Shown here piece by piece: positions 45,392 through 56,236 of a DNA stretch of 64,000 nt. Made by a program: the position numbers and the translations under genes. Each line of letters starts with the position of its first letter. Position 1 is the stretch's first letter. Below the pieces are notes generated by a model, which saw only the letters and a list, made by a program, of their open reading frames with translations, did not search any database and was not told the DNA's origin. Origin of the DNA: Takakia lepidozioides. Lineage: Eukaryota > Streptophyta > Takakiopsida > Takakiales > Takakiaceae. The DNA lies in contig CM060734.1 in assembly GCA_030704615.1 (NCBI GenBank), positions 23,002,001 through 23,066,000 of the forward strand, in the 5' to 3' direction.

Positions 45392-46344
45392 TTGCGACGC
45401 CAGGGGTAAGACCAGCTGCAGTGTTCAGACTAGCAGCAACATTCTGCGAGAGTGGGGAGATCACTTCATCTTCTGCGGAATTAGTGGAAGGTGTAGTGGC
45501 AGAGGGATCCTCGGATTTGAGGGTCAAGACTGCCATGGCTGCGCCATGGCAAGCTACAGCTGCCAGGTTGATGGAGCTGCCAGCTAGGCCAGCCTTTGAG
45601 CGCGCCATGGTGACACTTGGAGTTGTCTTGTTAGACAACCAGGATGACATTTTCTCTTTGAGTGGACCGGCAGGCAAGAGGTACCGGCCACTGCGGGTCT
45701 TGTTGGACTCGGGAGCTCAGCCACTGATGTTGGGCAGAGCTGTTATTGCACGTTTGGGCCTCATAGAGGCGGACATGGAGCCTTGTCCTTTCCAGATACA
45801 GACATCTCTGGGAGGATCAGAGCAGGCTCGGGGCATGACACGGCGTGAGTTGGCCATTAGACTACAGCCGGATCATCCTATAGATGGCTCAGTGATACGA
45901 GCCAAGGCCATTGTGACAGATGCGGTCTCTTACGATGTCCAGTGTTATATCCCATGGGCTTCACCCTGGATTTTTGGGAGGAGTCAGCATCCTACAGGCC
46001 TGGATGGCAGTCAGGGGATGGTTGTCGTGTACAGCTCCCTGTGACATTCATTGGGGGTGTTGCTACTGCCAGCGGGGCAAGATGCCAACACTAGCAGCCT
46101 TCACAGCTGCAGTTAGTTGGCCTGGAGAGTTGCTGGAGGGCAATGCCCATGCAGAGGATGTGCCACTTCCAGCAGAGCAGGATGACATGCATGATACGGC
46201 GGAGTTGTCTGCCATGGTTGCTCACACTCCATTGTGGGGTACGAGCAAGCATTTGCAGCAGGCTGCTGATAGACGGGTGCAACAAGCCTGGGTAGAGGCC
46301 TTTGTACCGTCAGGAGAGGGGGAGAGTGCGGAGGACCATCTCAG
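45358..46344 (+). pseudogene. pol: Protease and spacer of Element 3
   Basis: Open to 46044. A retropepsin-like domain has LLDSGAQPLMLGRAVIARLGL (active-site DSGA, about 45709) and the second part ending SPWIFGR near 45973. The frame is -1 relative to gag, so pol would need a ribosomal frameshift or fusion in the ancestor. After 46044 the protein continues in another frame (45920-46600: RGKMPTLAAFTAAVSWPGELLEG). The inverted copy at 37285-38320 keeps protease and this spacer in one frame, so the break here is a local indel. Confidence 0.82.
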
Positions 46345-47646
46345 TTGTCTTCATTGGACACCACACCTCTTGTGTGGCAATGCCCACATGAAGGCATATG
46401 CCTTCTGGACTTGTTTGGCGGGATCAGCACTGGATTGGCTGCAGTGCTGCAGGCAGGTGTACGAGTTCGACGTTACCTGTATGTGGAGAGGGATGAGACT
46501 GCACGACGCGTCTCACTGCGCCATGTTCCTCAGTTGGTACAGCAGTATCCTGATTTGTTGTCAGTGTCTGCAGTTCGTGGATACCAACAAGAATTGCTAG
46601 CAGACATCTCTTTGCTGGGGGCGCATGATTTGGAGCGGGTTGACCCTATTCACTTGGTAGTGGCAGGTTGGCCCTGCCAAGGACATTCATCAGCCGGGCA
46701 TGGCAATGGGTTACACGACTCAAGGTCACGCCTGTTTTGGGAAATATTGAGGGTCCTACGTTATTTACAACTTCAGCAGACAGACTCTCCAGCATATATC
46801 TTGGAGAATGTGCCATTGATGGGTGATTCTCGGGCCAAGGTGATGGCCAGTGTGCATCAAGTGCGGTCTTGGCTTGGGTTAGCAGTGTTGCTGGATGCAG
46901 CTGCAGTGGGGTCACGGGCTCATCGCCCACGACTATGGTGGACCAACTTGATGTCACCTGCACTGCTCAAGCGTGCATTTGATGGGGTGCAGCGGCCACC
47001 ACACCTGACGGTGGATAGCATTTTGGACATAGGGAGACAATCTCAGCGTGTGAGACACGATGACCGATCACCTTTGGCAGTGGTCAATAAGGTGGGTCAC
47101 CCACGAGCCGCATTGCCTACACTGCTCAGTTTTCCAGGATCCCATGCTTTTCGGGATGGTGGACCTGGCCTCTTGTGGGATAGCCAGTTGCACCAATAAG
47201 TGGAGCCCAATGCTGACGAGCGCGAGCGGGCGATGGGTTTTACCACTGGTACCATGGCGGTGCCATCTCTTTCTGAGGCATCACGTCGTCAGGTGTTGGG
47301 GCAAGCAATGGATCTCAATTGCTTGACCTGGATTATCAGCTTGGCTATGGCTAAGCAGCGCCGAATACGGAGTACAATTCCCTTGATGGTATCCCTGCCT
47401 ACCGAGACGGTACAGGCAGCAAGTGGGGGCGAACAGGTGAGGACCACAAGGTGCAAGCCGCATCCATGGCACACGTGGGAGGTGCTCGAGGTTCAAAAGG
47501 AGTTGGCAGCCAAGGCGGCCGTGATGGATGAGGTTGGGGATTTTTCTCGGGTTGAGGAGGTCCTCAAGGATGGGATGATGGGGCATGATGAGACATTGTC
47601 ACTGACAGAGGAGGCAGTGGTCACTGCTCAAGAGGTTGCAACATAA
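46345..47646 (+). pseudogene. Cytosine-5 DNA methyltransferase within Element 3
   Basis: A C5-cytosine methyltransferase domain inside the retroelement polyprotein; it would transfer a methyl group from S-adenosylmethionine to cytosine in DNA. Motif I (SAM binding) is LLDLFGGISTGL (46402 onward). Motif IV is GWPCQ with the catalytic Cys (PCQ at 46672-46680). Motif VI is ENV (46804-46812). Motif VIII is RAHRPRLWW (about 46915). A DERERAMGF segment (about 47215) and a motif-X-like RRQVLGQAMDLN (about 47287) follow in the same frame after one in-frame TAA at 47197. The DERERAMGF and RSRLFWEILR parts recall DNMT3/DRM-type enzymes, while PCQ is as in DNMT1 and bacterial enzymes. No PWWP, ADD, BAH or UBA domain is attached. 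It lies between protease and RT in the RT frame. The catalytic residues are intact. Confidence 0.93.
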
Positions 47647-47772
47647 CAACCACGGGACGCGTCTTCTACCTCTAAGCCTGCTGGACTCAAGGTTGCAGTC
47701 ACGGAGGACAACTGGGAGCCAGATGTTGGACCTATAGTCACCGGAGGAGAAAGATGACGTATACGGCGGTTC
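47647..47772 (+). pseudogene. pol: Linker between methyltransferase and RT
   Basis: Stays in the frame of the methyltransferase and RT, interrupted only by TAA at 47644 and TGA at 47755. An EDNWEPDVGP segment and a basic stretch precede RT. Confidence 0.65.
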
Positions 47773-49218
47773 TTGAGGGCTTACAAGAACTGCTTTGCCT
47801 TCAGTTTGAAGGACTTAGGAGCACTGAAGGGTCAAGAGATTCGCATTGAATTGGCTACTAACACGCCAATCTTTCGGAGACCCTATAGATACAGTGACAT
47901 GGAGAGGTCCTTGATTCAGATGAGAACTCGGGACCTTAGGGAGGCTGGTTTGGTGGAGCTATATGGGGGAGAGTATGCTTCAGCCACAATGATGCCAGCC
48001 AAGAAGGATGTCGATGGCAATTGGACGGAGAGACGTATGTGCGATGATTACCGGCCTGTAAATCGTCAGACCAAGTCCGATAGGTATGCCATGCCGACAC
48101 CAGAGGAGATCTTTGATGCCATTGGGCATGCCAAGGTCTTTAGCACTTTGGATTTACGATCCGGATATCACGAGTTGCCGATCAAGGAGGCGAATAAGCA
48201 GAAGACGACATTCTGGGGGATTAATGAGCATGGGAAAGATTGCCTATACCAGTGGCGGTTCTTACCATTTGGGCTTAAGAACGCTCCGGCAGAGTTTCAG
48301 AGAGTCATGGACAGGATTCTAGCAGGGGTGGAGTTTGCTCGGTGGTGCTACATAGATGACATCATCATCTTTAGTGCTACGGTGGAGGAGCATGAGAGAC
48401 ATCTTCAGGTGATATTTGAGCACTTGAGGACGTACGGATTGAAGTTACATCCGGGGAAGTGCAAGTTTTTCCACAACCAAATTGAGTATCTGGGTCACAT
48501 GATATATCCTGGAGGATTGGGGGTACAGCAGACTAAGGTAGAGTCCATTGCACAGATTCCACGCCCCACGGATGTGAGCCGAGTTCGAGCTTTCATGGGG
48601 TTAGCAAACTATTATAGACGGTTTGTTAAGGGATTTAGTGCCATTGCAAAGGCTCTAACCAAACTGACCAAGGTGGACCAGGAGTGGCAGTGGGAAGATG
48701 AGCAAGAATAAGCTTTTCAAGAGCTCAAGGCGAGGTTGACCTCGGCGCCCATCTTGAGACGACCTATCAGGGGGCGTCTTTTTCAGCTGCATACAGATTG
48801 GAGCATGTTGGGGCTTGGAGCGGTGCTCACACATGTGGATGATGAGGGAAGAGAGCTCGTAGTGGCTTATGCTAGCCGCTCGAACAACGCTGCAGAGTCT
48901 AAGTACAGCTCATATGAGGGAGAATGCTTAGTTGAAGTATGGGCCGTGATATACTTCAGGTGCTATCTATACGACAATCTCTTCACCCTTGTCACGGATC
49001 ACCAACCACTCAAGTGGTTGATGGAGTCAGACAAGCTTACGGGGAAGCTTGCATGGTGGGCACTCATCCTTCAAGAGTATGACTTTCAGGTTGTGCATCG
49101 ACCGGGTTTGGTCAATCGGGATGCAGATGGGTTGAGTCGCAATCCATGCACGAGCCTGCAGGATGATACTGGAGCTCGGTGGCATGGTGAGACGGAGGAG
49201 GAGATGGTGCCCAGATAG
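47773..49218 (+). pseudogene. pol: RT and RNase H of Element 3
   Basis: RT has RRPYRYSDMER, CDDYRPVNRQTKSDRYAMP, LPFGLKNAPAEFQRVM and the catalytic YIDD at 48349-48360, ending LANYYRRFVKGFSAIAKAL. One in-frame TAA (48709) separates it from RNase H, which has LHTDWSMLGLGAVL (the first catalytic Asp), YEGECL and TDHQPLKWL, then RPGLVNRDADGLSRNPC. The stop TAG at 49216 ends the frame, and the integrase follows in the next one. Confidence 0.93.
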
Positions 49219-49235
49219 CATGCATCTGCATTTCT

Positions 49236-50355
49236 GTGTATCTTGGCAGCGAAAGGCCAGGTTGGACCTACAACAAGGATGACTGTAAGGATCCTGAGGC
49301 CAACAATGAGCAAGGTGGCGCCAAAGATATACATGAGGATTCAGCTGTGTTGGACTACCTCCGCACTGGAGACACCGCAGCCACTGTGATTGCCAAGGAG
49401 AGGGATCGGATCCTACAACGAGCCAAGAGGTTCAAGTGGGAGGGGACATACCTGCTCCGAGTGTGGGAGGATGGTCGAGTGAGGATTGTGCCTCACCCAA
49501 CACAGCGGGCACGGTTAGTGCGGCATGCTCATGAAGAGTTGGGGCATTTTGGGGTGCGACGCACTCATAGTCTACTGCAGGGGCAGTATTGGTGGCGTGG
49601 TATGCACACAGAGGTGCAACAATTTGTGGCTAGGTGCATGGTGTGTGACAGGGTGCGTGCTTCATTCAACGCCCCTACTCCACAATTGCACCCTCTTCCG
49701 ATCATGGGATTGGGCTACAGGTGGAGTCTTGACTTTGCAGGGCCGTTGCCACTGACCATGCGCCACAACAAGTACGTGTTGGTGATGGTGGAGCACTTCT
49801 CCAAGTGGATCGAGTTGGTTCTATTGCCTGATATGGCTAGTGAGGGAGCTGCGTATGCATTCTTGGATTGTGTACTTAGCCAATTCGGTGCTCCAGCTGA
49901 GGTACTCACGGACCAAGGGAGAGAGTTCTTGGGGGAGTTTCAGGCGTTGTGTGACAAGGCCTTGGTAGACCACCGCACCACTTCTCGGGATCATCCTGAG
50001 GCCGATGGCTTGGCAGAGAGGGTTTTTCAGATAGTGAAGAGGGGTTTGCGCAAGTATGGCTTGTAAAAGGGACACCTAGGAGACTGGGACCTTCAGTTAC
50101 CTTGGTTAGCCATGGGCTACAGGTTCAGCAAGCAAGCATCACTTGCCTCCTTCTCACCATACTTTCTTCTCTTTGGCCGAGAGCCGGATTTGCCTGCATC
50201 CATTCGTAGAGAAGCTGCTACAGTTCTCAACCTTGACAATCCGGACATGTGGGCACGTGCATGTGATCAGCGTGCAGAGTTGTTCAAGAAAGTCATGCCC
50301 ATGGCTTTCGAGAACCTTGCCATTGTACAACATCGTGATACGTTGAGGTATGCTA
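49236..50355 (+). pseudogene. pol: Integrase of Element 3, 3'-truncated
   Basis: Zinc region HAHEELGHFGVRRTH to CMVCDRV (about 49525-49656). The catalytic core has SLDFAGPLP, LTDQGREFLGEF and an Asp-Gly-Leu-Ala-Glu motif (EADGLAERVFQ) for the last acidic residue. An in-frame TAA lies at 50064. The frame then continues through a C-terminal part (SPYFLLFGREPDLP) to about 50352, where the satellite begins. The GPY/F region and everything to the 3' LTR are missing. Confidence 0.9.
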
Positions 50356-53100
50356 CCATAGTCGTTCAATGGGCCGACGGATGGTTGCCCATCCAAATGA
50401 TTTTCGTTCGCTGTGAGACTTGGCCAGTGTGTTCAATGTACCCTCCGATAGGTCCCAGTGTAATATGAGATCAATCGAAATTCGTTCCATGGGCCGATGA
50501 GGCGTTCAGTTGTCATCTGGTTTTTGTTCATTGCGAAAAAAAAGAAATCCTGCAATGCGTGCACGGCTATTGCACCCATTGAACGGATGTGGTTGAAGCC
50601 CCTCTTTTGCCCGCATGTGCTTGAACATGCGTGCGACACAACAGACGAATAAATCATTTGCCTCCCCATCGACACCGAGCCATTCCATAATGTAATTGAA
50701 TTTAAATTAATTTTAAGCCAATAAATAGGTTTGCACTGCCTTTCATTGGGGGTTTCTGGCACGTATCGATTTTGTTTCTGGCTCCATTTTGTTCTGCGGC
50801 TTCCAGCATCCCACCACTACTCCCCCGCCAAAATTTGGGCCAATCAAAAATGCCCCCAAAAAAAAGTGTTCTCTTTTGCTCACTATTGCAGAACTCTCTA
50901 TGAAGAGTGCATGAAAGTTGAACACAAATCAAGTTTGGAGTGCAAAACGGGGAAGAAACTGTGGTTTTGGGTCCAAATGAATTATGTTCGCTCCCAAATT
51001 TGGCACGCACGTTGCATATGGCTACATTACACGCCCCATTCAAAAACCGAATGAAAAAACAGAATCGCGAGCACGCGAAACACAGTCCAACAGGTCCCAA
51101 AGCAATAGCAGATCCAGCGGAATACATTCAACGGGTGAACGGATGGTTGCCCATCCAAATCATTTTTGTTTGCTTCCAAACTTTGCCAATACGTTCGAGA
51201 CACCCTCTCACAGGTCCCGGACTAATATCAGATCAATCGAAATTCATTCGATGGCTCAACGGATGGTTGGCCATCGAGATGATTTTGGTTCGCTTTGAGA
51301 CTTGGCCAGTATGTTCAACGTGCCATGGAAGAGGCCCCAGAGTAATATGAGATCAATCGAAATTCGTTCAATGGGCCGACGGATGGTTGCCCATCCAAAT
51401 GATTTTCGTTCGCTGTGAGACTTGGCCAGTGTGTTCAATGTACCCTCCGATAGGTCCCAGTGTAATATGAGATCAATTGAAATTCGTTCCATGGGCCGAT
51501 GAGGCGTTCAGTTGTCATCTGGTTTTTGTTCATTGCGAAAAAAAATAAAATCCTGCAATGCGTGCACGGCTATTGCACCCATTGAACGGATGTGGTTGAA
51601 GCCCCTCTTTTGCCCGCATGTGCTTGAACATGCGTGCGACACAACAGACGAATAAATCATTTGCCTCCCCATCGACACCGAGCCATTCCATAATGTAATT
51701 GAATTTAAATTAATTTTAAGCCAATAAATAGGTTTGCACTGCCTTTCATTGGGGGTTTCTGGCACGTATCGATTTTGTTTCTGGCTCCATTTTGTTCTGC
51801 GGCTTCCAGCATCCCACCACTACTCCCCCGCCAAAATTTGGGCCAATCAAAAATGCCCCCAAAAAAAAGTGTTCTCTTTTGCTCACTATTGCAGAATTCT
51901 CTATGAAGAGTGCATGAAAGTTGAACACAAATCAAGTTTGGAGTGCAAAACAGGGAAGAAACTGTGGTTTTGGGTCCAAATGAATTATGTTCGCTCCCAA
52001 ATTTGGCACGCACGTTGCATATGGCTACATTACACGCCCCATTCAAAAAACCGAATGAAAAAACAGAATCGCGAGCACGCGAAACACAGTCCAACAGGTC
52101 CCAAAGCAATAGCAGATCCAGCGGAATACATTCAACGGGTGAACGGATGGTTGCCCATCCAAATCATTTTTGTTTGCTTCCAAACTTTGCCAATACGTTC
52201 GAGACACCCTCTCACAGGTCCCGGACTAATATCAGATCAATCGAAATTCATTCAATGGCTCAACGGATGGTTGGCCATCGAGATGATTTTGGTTCGCTTT
52301 GAGACTTGGCCAGTATGTTCAACGTGCCATGGAAGAGGCCCCAGAGTAATATGAGATCAATCGAAATTCGTTCAATGGGCCGACGGATGGTTGCCCATCC
52401 AAATGATTTTCGTTCGCTGTGAGACTTGGCCAGTGTGTTCAATGTACCCTCCGATAGGTCCCAGTGTAATATGAGATCAATCGAAATTCGTTCCATGGGC
52501 CGATGAGGCGTTCAGTTGTCATCTGGTTTTTGTTCATTGCGAAAAAAAAGAAATCCTGCAATGCGTGCACGGCTATTGCACCTATTGAACGGATGTGGTT
52601 GAAGCCCCTCTTTTGCTCGCATGTGCTTGAACATGCATGCGACACAACAGACGAATAAATCATTTGCCTCCCCATCGACACCGAGCCATTCCATAATGTA
52701 ATTGAATTTAAATTAATTTTAAGACCCAAAGCAATAGCAGCTCCAACAAAATACATTCAACGGGTGAACGGATGGTTGCCCATCCAAATCATTTTTGTTA
52801 GCTTCCAAACTTTGCCAGCACGTTCCAGACACCCTCTCACAGGTCCCGGACTAATATCAGATCAATCGAAATCTCATTCAATGGCTCAACGGATGGTTGG
52901 CCATCGAAATGATTTTGGTTCGCTTTGAGACTTGGCCACTATGTTCAATGTGCCATGTAAGAGGCCCCAGAGTAATATGAGATCAATCGAAATTCGTTCA
53001 ATGGGCCAACGGATGGTTGCCCATCCAAATGATTTTCGTTCGCTTTCAAACCTTGGCCAGTGTGTTCAATGTACACCCTCTGATACATCCCAGTATACTA
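50356..53100 (+). repeat. 1003-bp higher-order satellite array
   Basis: Two full units of 1003 bp (starting about 50367 and 51370) and a third unit (from 52373) with an internal deletion of several hundred bases at about 52725. Units 1 and 2 differ at few positions. Within each unit, one half is composed of 119-120-bp monomers starting at GATCAATCGA-like words (51112, 51231, 51351, 51471), each containing GGATGGTTG-CCATC. The other half is a unique-looking block with TTTAAATTAATTTTAAG. Long frames occur inside but are not kept in phase between units, so no protein is called. Confidence 0.92.
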
Positions 53101-53305
53101 GGAGACCTTGAACACACGAGATCCTGGCTCAAGTTCACAGATTGCAAGACGACGACTAATGATGGGGCTACTCTTGTACCCGGCCTCTTGGTCTATAGAG
53201 TTTGAGTACAATAGGGACAGTGATAGAGGACTTAGTACGGCTGTGGCTATTACATCTTGTAGCTATCTGGAGTTAGAGGGACCTATCCACCAGCTAGGGG
53301 GGCGA
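53101..53305. other. Unassigned stretch after the satellite
   Basis: About 200 bp with no recognised feature; it could be left from the interrupted element or the original locus. Confidence 0.3.
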
Positions 53306-53816
53306 TTGTGGCAGACTACTTTATTGTCCATATATGTGTGGTATAGTTTGGACAGCAATGTAGTTGTGTAGCGATACGTATGCGCACAACAGCTGTCAAG
53401 TTAAATAAACACAGCGTGAAACTAACTAGAATAAAGCTAGTTATTTGTATTTAATACTTGGATTTAGTTCAAGTGTTAAGTCAGGTGTCAAGTTTAGCTT
53501 GACACCTGAACCATCTTATCTTCACGAGAGCGTCAGTTGTGCGGCTCATCTCTCTCGAGTTGAGCCTGCACGACCGAGCTCCTTCACTGCTTAGAATCTG
53601 AGTGTGCTTATGAAGGGAGAATAGGATATTGTGGGGTGGAGTCCCCATAGCTTGGGGTGCCCCTGGCTCGACTCTTAGTTTAACGAGTGATGGTGTTGTA
53701 TTTCATGTTCTTGTGTCAACAGTGTGATTTTAGTTGTGGCAGACTACTTTATTGTCCATAAATGTGTGGTGTAGTTTGGACAGCGATGTAGTTGTGTAGC
53801 GATACGTATGCGCACG
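53306..53816 (+). repeat. Second hairpin-chain repeat inside an 83-bp duplication
   Basis: The 342-bp repeat (53394-53735, equal in length to 40207-40548) is bracketed by two copies of a TTGTGGCAGACTACTTTATT-type segment (53306-53388 and 53734-53816) that differ at a few bases. In this copy the stem TCAGGTGTCAAG/CTTGACACCTGA is perfect, whereas copy 1 has mismatches there. For the GGCTCATCTC stem the reverse holds. Confidence 0.7.
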
Positions 53817-56236
53817 ATAGCCTCCAGTTGATGTCGTGGTCGAAGTCTGGCGATTCAGGGCAGGGGCGAGTTGCAATTTCTCTATTCTTGAGGGATTGAG
53901 CTCCAAATGCAGGTTGTTGGCGAAGGGCTTGTGCATATGATTCCATGCATTGCCCATGAGGTGATGAAGTCGTGGAGCTGATATTGAGCTTGCGAATGCT
54001 TGCTGATGTCTACACAAAGTTTGGCCCAGACTTTCCGAGCTTCAGTTTGGATGTCAAAGAAGATGTGTAGTGTTAGACTACACACTCGCAGCTCTCCAAG
54101 TTGTTCCATAATTTCAGAGTAATAAAGTTTTTGTAACATATGTATACCTTACATTGGCACGTTTTTAGATATTGAGTCAGCCTCGAAAAAACCTAAGAAT
54201 TTGAATAATGTACATAATGAAGTAAGTCTTTTGCACTACCGAACGGTCTTTTCTACCCTTGTAGAGTATTGCTAACCCAGTCATATATCCCATCAAAATA
54301 ATCTAGAAAATGCACTCACTGCTCCCATGGATTTGAGTCTCAACACATTTGATTTAGGGGAAGTTCCTGCTTGGCTCTATGGATGTACTCACCTAGAGAC
54401 AATGTGAGTACACTTCTTCCCAAGCTCTCCCCTTGCAGCTCAGTTTTGGCATATTTATGAAATTGAAGATCCAGTCCGCCATTGCCATCTTGACCATGCC
54501 GATTATTTTGCCTTATCTATTTATGCCAACTCGGATGTTTGTTACAGTGACCTCTATCAATCCTAGTTGGCATCCTGTTCCACTATTACTGTTTGAACCA
54601 TGCGTTCTCGCCTGTAGTCGCTTTGTCTTCTTTGCTAATATTTAGTTTGTTGTTCTTCTTTGTTTACGTATGCTTGCTAAATTAATAGTTGTATGGTTGT
54701 AGTTCCATTTACATGAATGTGTTTGCACTTAGGCATCATTGAAATGCATGGAGTATGGCCGACTATGGGCGCCCGTCCTCTCAGCCCCGGACCCTTTTGG
54801 TCCTCGTCATGGCCGGTTCGGCGGTCTCTCTTGTTTATGTCTCGGGCTCGTCCCTCATCCCTTGGATGTGTATCATGCCTCATGGCATCAATGGGGTTAA
54901 TTTTTCCCCTAAAATTAATCAATTGGCCAACGCCTTAAAAAAAAACACTCGTGAATCCACAAAAACTACTCCAGATTTGTGTTAACCCCTAAAGGACGAC
55001 GCGACCCGAATCTTCGGGTCACGTCAGATTACTTGCCATGCTCCAGTTCCCATGGATGATATGGGATGGAAGTGAACCTTGAAGATGAATTGTAGATGTC
55101 AGAGAGGAGCACATGTGGGAATGTAGAGCGCCAAAAAATCATAAAAGCTCTGCTCCCTATTGCAAAGGGGGGTGCTATTCCGTGAGCCTGGAGGCGTGAG
55201 CCTGTGAGCCCAGGAAACCGTGAGCCCAGCACAGACTCACGCCACGTCAGCATACATACAGGGCCTATTTCCGCGGGTTGATCAGCCATTTCCCGGGAAT
55301 GCAGAGTGGATATGTTACATCCATTGTATCCATTGCATCCATGCAGACGTTATCAACATACCAAGCCCTCACAAGTTTATGTGGGTACGTCGTGAGGAGG
55401 TGCACACTAACATGATCTAAAGCGGAACCCTGCGAAATCTTTTCTTACTCACCACCATTGCGAACATGCCATGTATGTGCGGGAGCATCATGGATGCTCA
55501 TTAGATTTGAGAATGCCTCACAGCTCTTTGATGAGGTGGACTTCACCGTGATGGATTCACCAACCATTCTTCTAGCAGGAATGGTTTGGAGACCAACGAC
55601 CAAATGATGCGAGAATGCTTTACACGAACCAAAGTCGTTTGTTTGTTTTTGCAATGCACTCAAGTCTGTGAGGTCCAGAAAAAACTAACTAGATTGAAGG
55701 AACAATCCGGGTAGTCCATGCAACCCCCATCTCCAACAATAGTTTGTTCCCATTAATGTGCATTCCACGCACACATTGCAAACATGACAACAAGGACACA
55801 CAACCATCCCATTTCAAATTTGGCCCCGAATAAAACCAAAAGAAAACTTCATATCAAGTGTCATAGTCATCAGAATCAGTCTTGACCTCCTGTGCTATGT
55901 CATCCACAAAGATTCTGGCCCCAACACCACGTCTTCTACCACGGCCGTCGATGGGTGGACTTCGAGTGCCATGAACGGTCATGCTTGTTGCGAGTGCCTC
56001 CGCATAGACAGGTAGCACGCAAGACCGAGGAGGACTGGAAAGAAGTCCAAATAGGTGTGATAGCCCTGGAGGGCAAGTGGAAGCACGCAGACTCCTGCAC
56101 ATGTCGACAAAAACCCATTCAGAACACAATATGCAATACACAAGTCCAACGAAGAGGATGTCTGCCATGTGAACTTTGCCTCAAGAAGAGTGATTCTCGA
56201 TATTGAAACAACAATGCAAGCATCCACAGGTTGAAC
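53817..56236. other. Mostly unassigned region
   Basis: No well-supported gene. Repeated GTGAGCC words occur at 55180-55230. On the minus strand, 55854-56130 encodes a possible alternative last exon of the neighbouring gene (GRGRRRGVGARIFVDD, acidic end TDSDDYDT). It would be joined from a strong donor-like GTGAGTAAG after 56240, but the phase does not fit at the most obvious acceptor, so I do not include it. Confidence 0.4.

Larger units (their letters stand above)
43633..50355 (+). mobile_element. Element 3: gypsy retrotransposon with a DNA methyltransferase
   Basis: Order: primer site, gag with CCHC knuckles, aspartic protease, cytosine-5 DNA methyltransferase, RT, RNase H, integrase. RT before integrase makes it Ty3/gypsy, and its RT (YIDD, CDDYRPVN) is clearly different from Elements 1 and 2. 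The gag frame is offset from protease-methyltransferase-RT, with a 34-base overlap at 45358-45391. The element is cut within the integrase C-terminus by the satellite at 50356. The reading frames carry several stops and indels, so this copy is dead. Confidence 0.9.

Noticed and set aside
51734-52354. 206-codon ORF in the 1003-bp satellite
   Set aside because: In the other unit the frame is broken and there is no codon-level conservation; it is a by-product of the repeat.
40207-53735. The 342-bp repeats as LTRs of a 13.5-kb element enclosing Element 3
   Set aside because: The flanks give no target duplication, the shared sequence does not end in CA, and a satellite and an HLH exon lie between.
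55854-56168. Extra C-terminal exon of the ParB-methyltransferase gene
   Set aside because: The acidic ending is attractive, but joining from the donor at 56240 gives a stop at the best acceptor.
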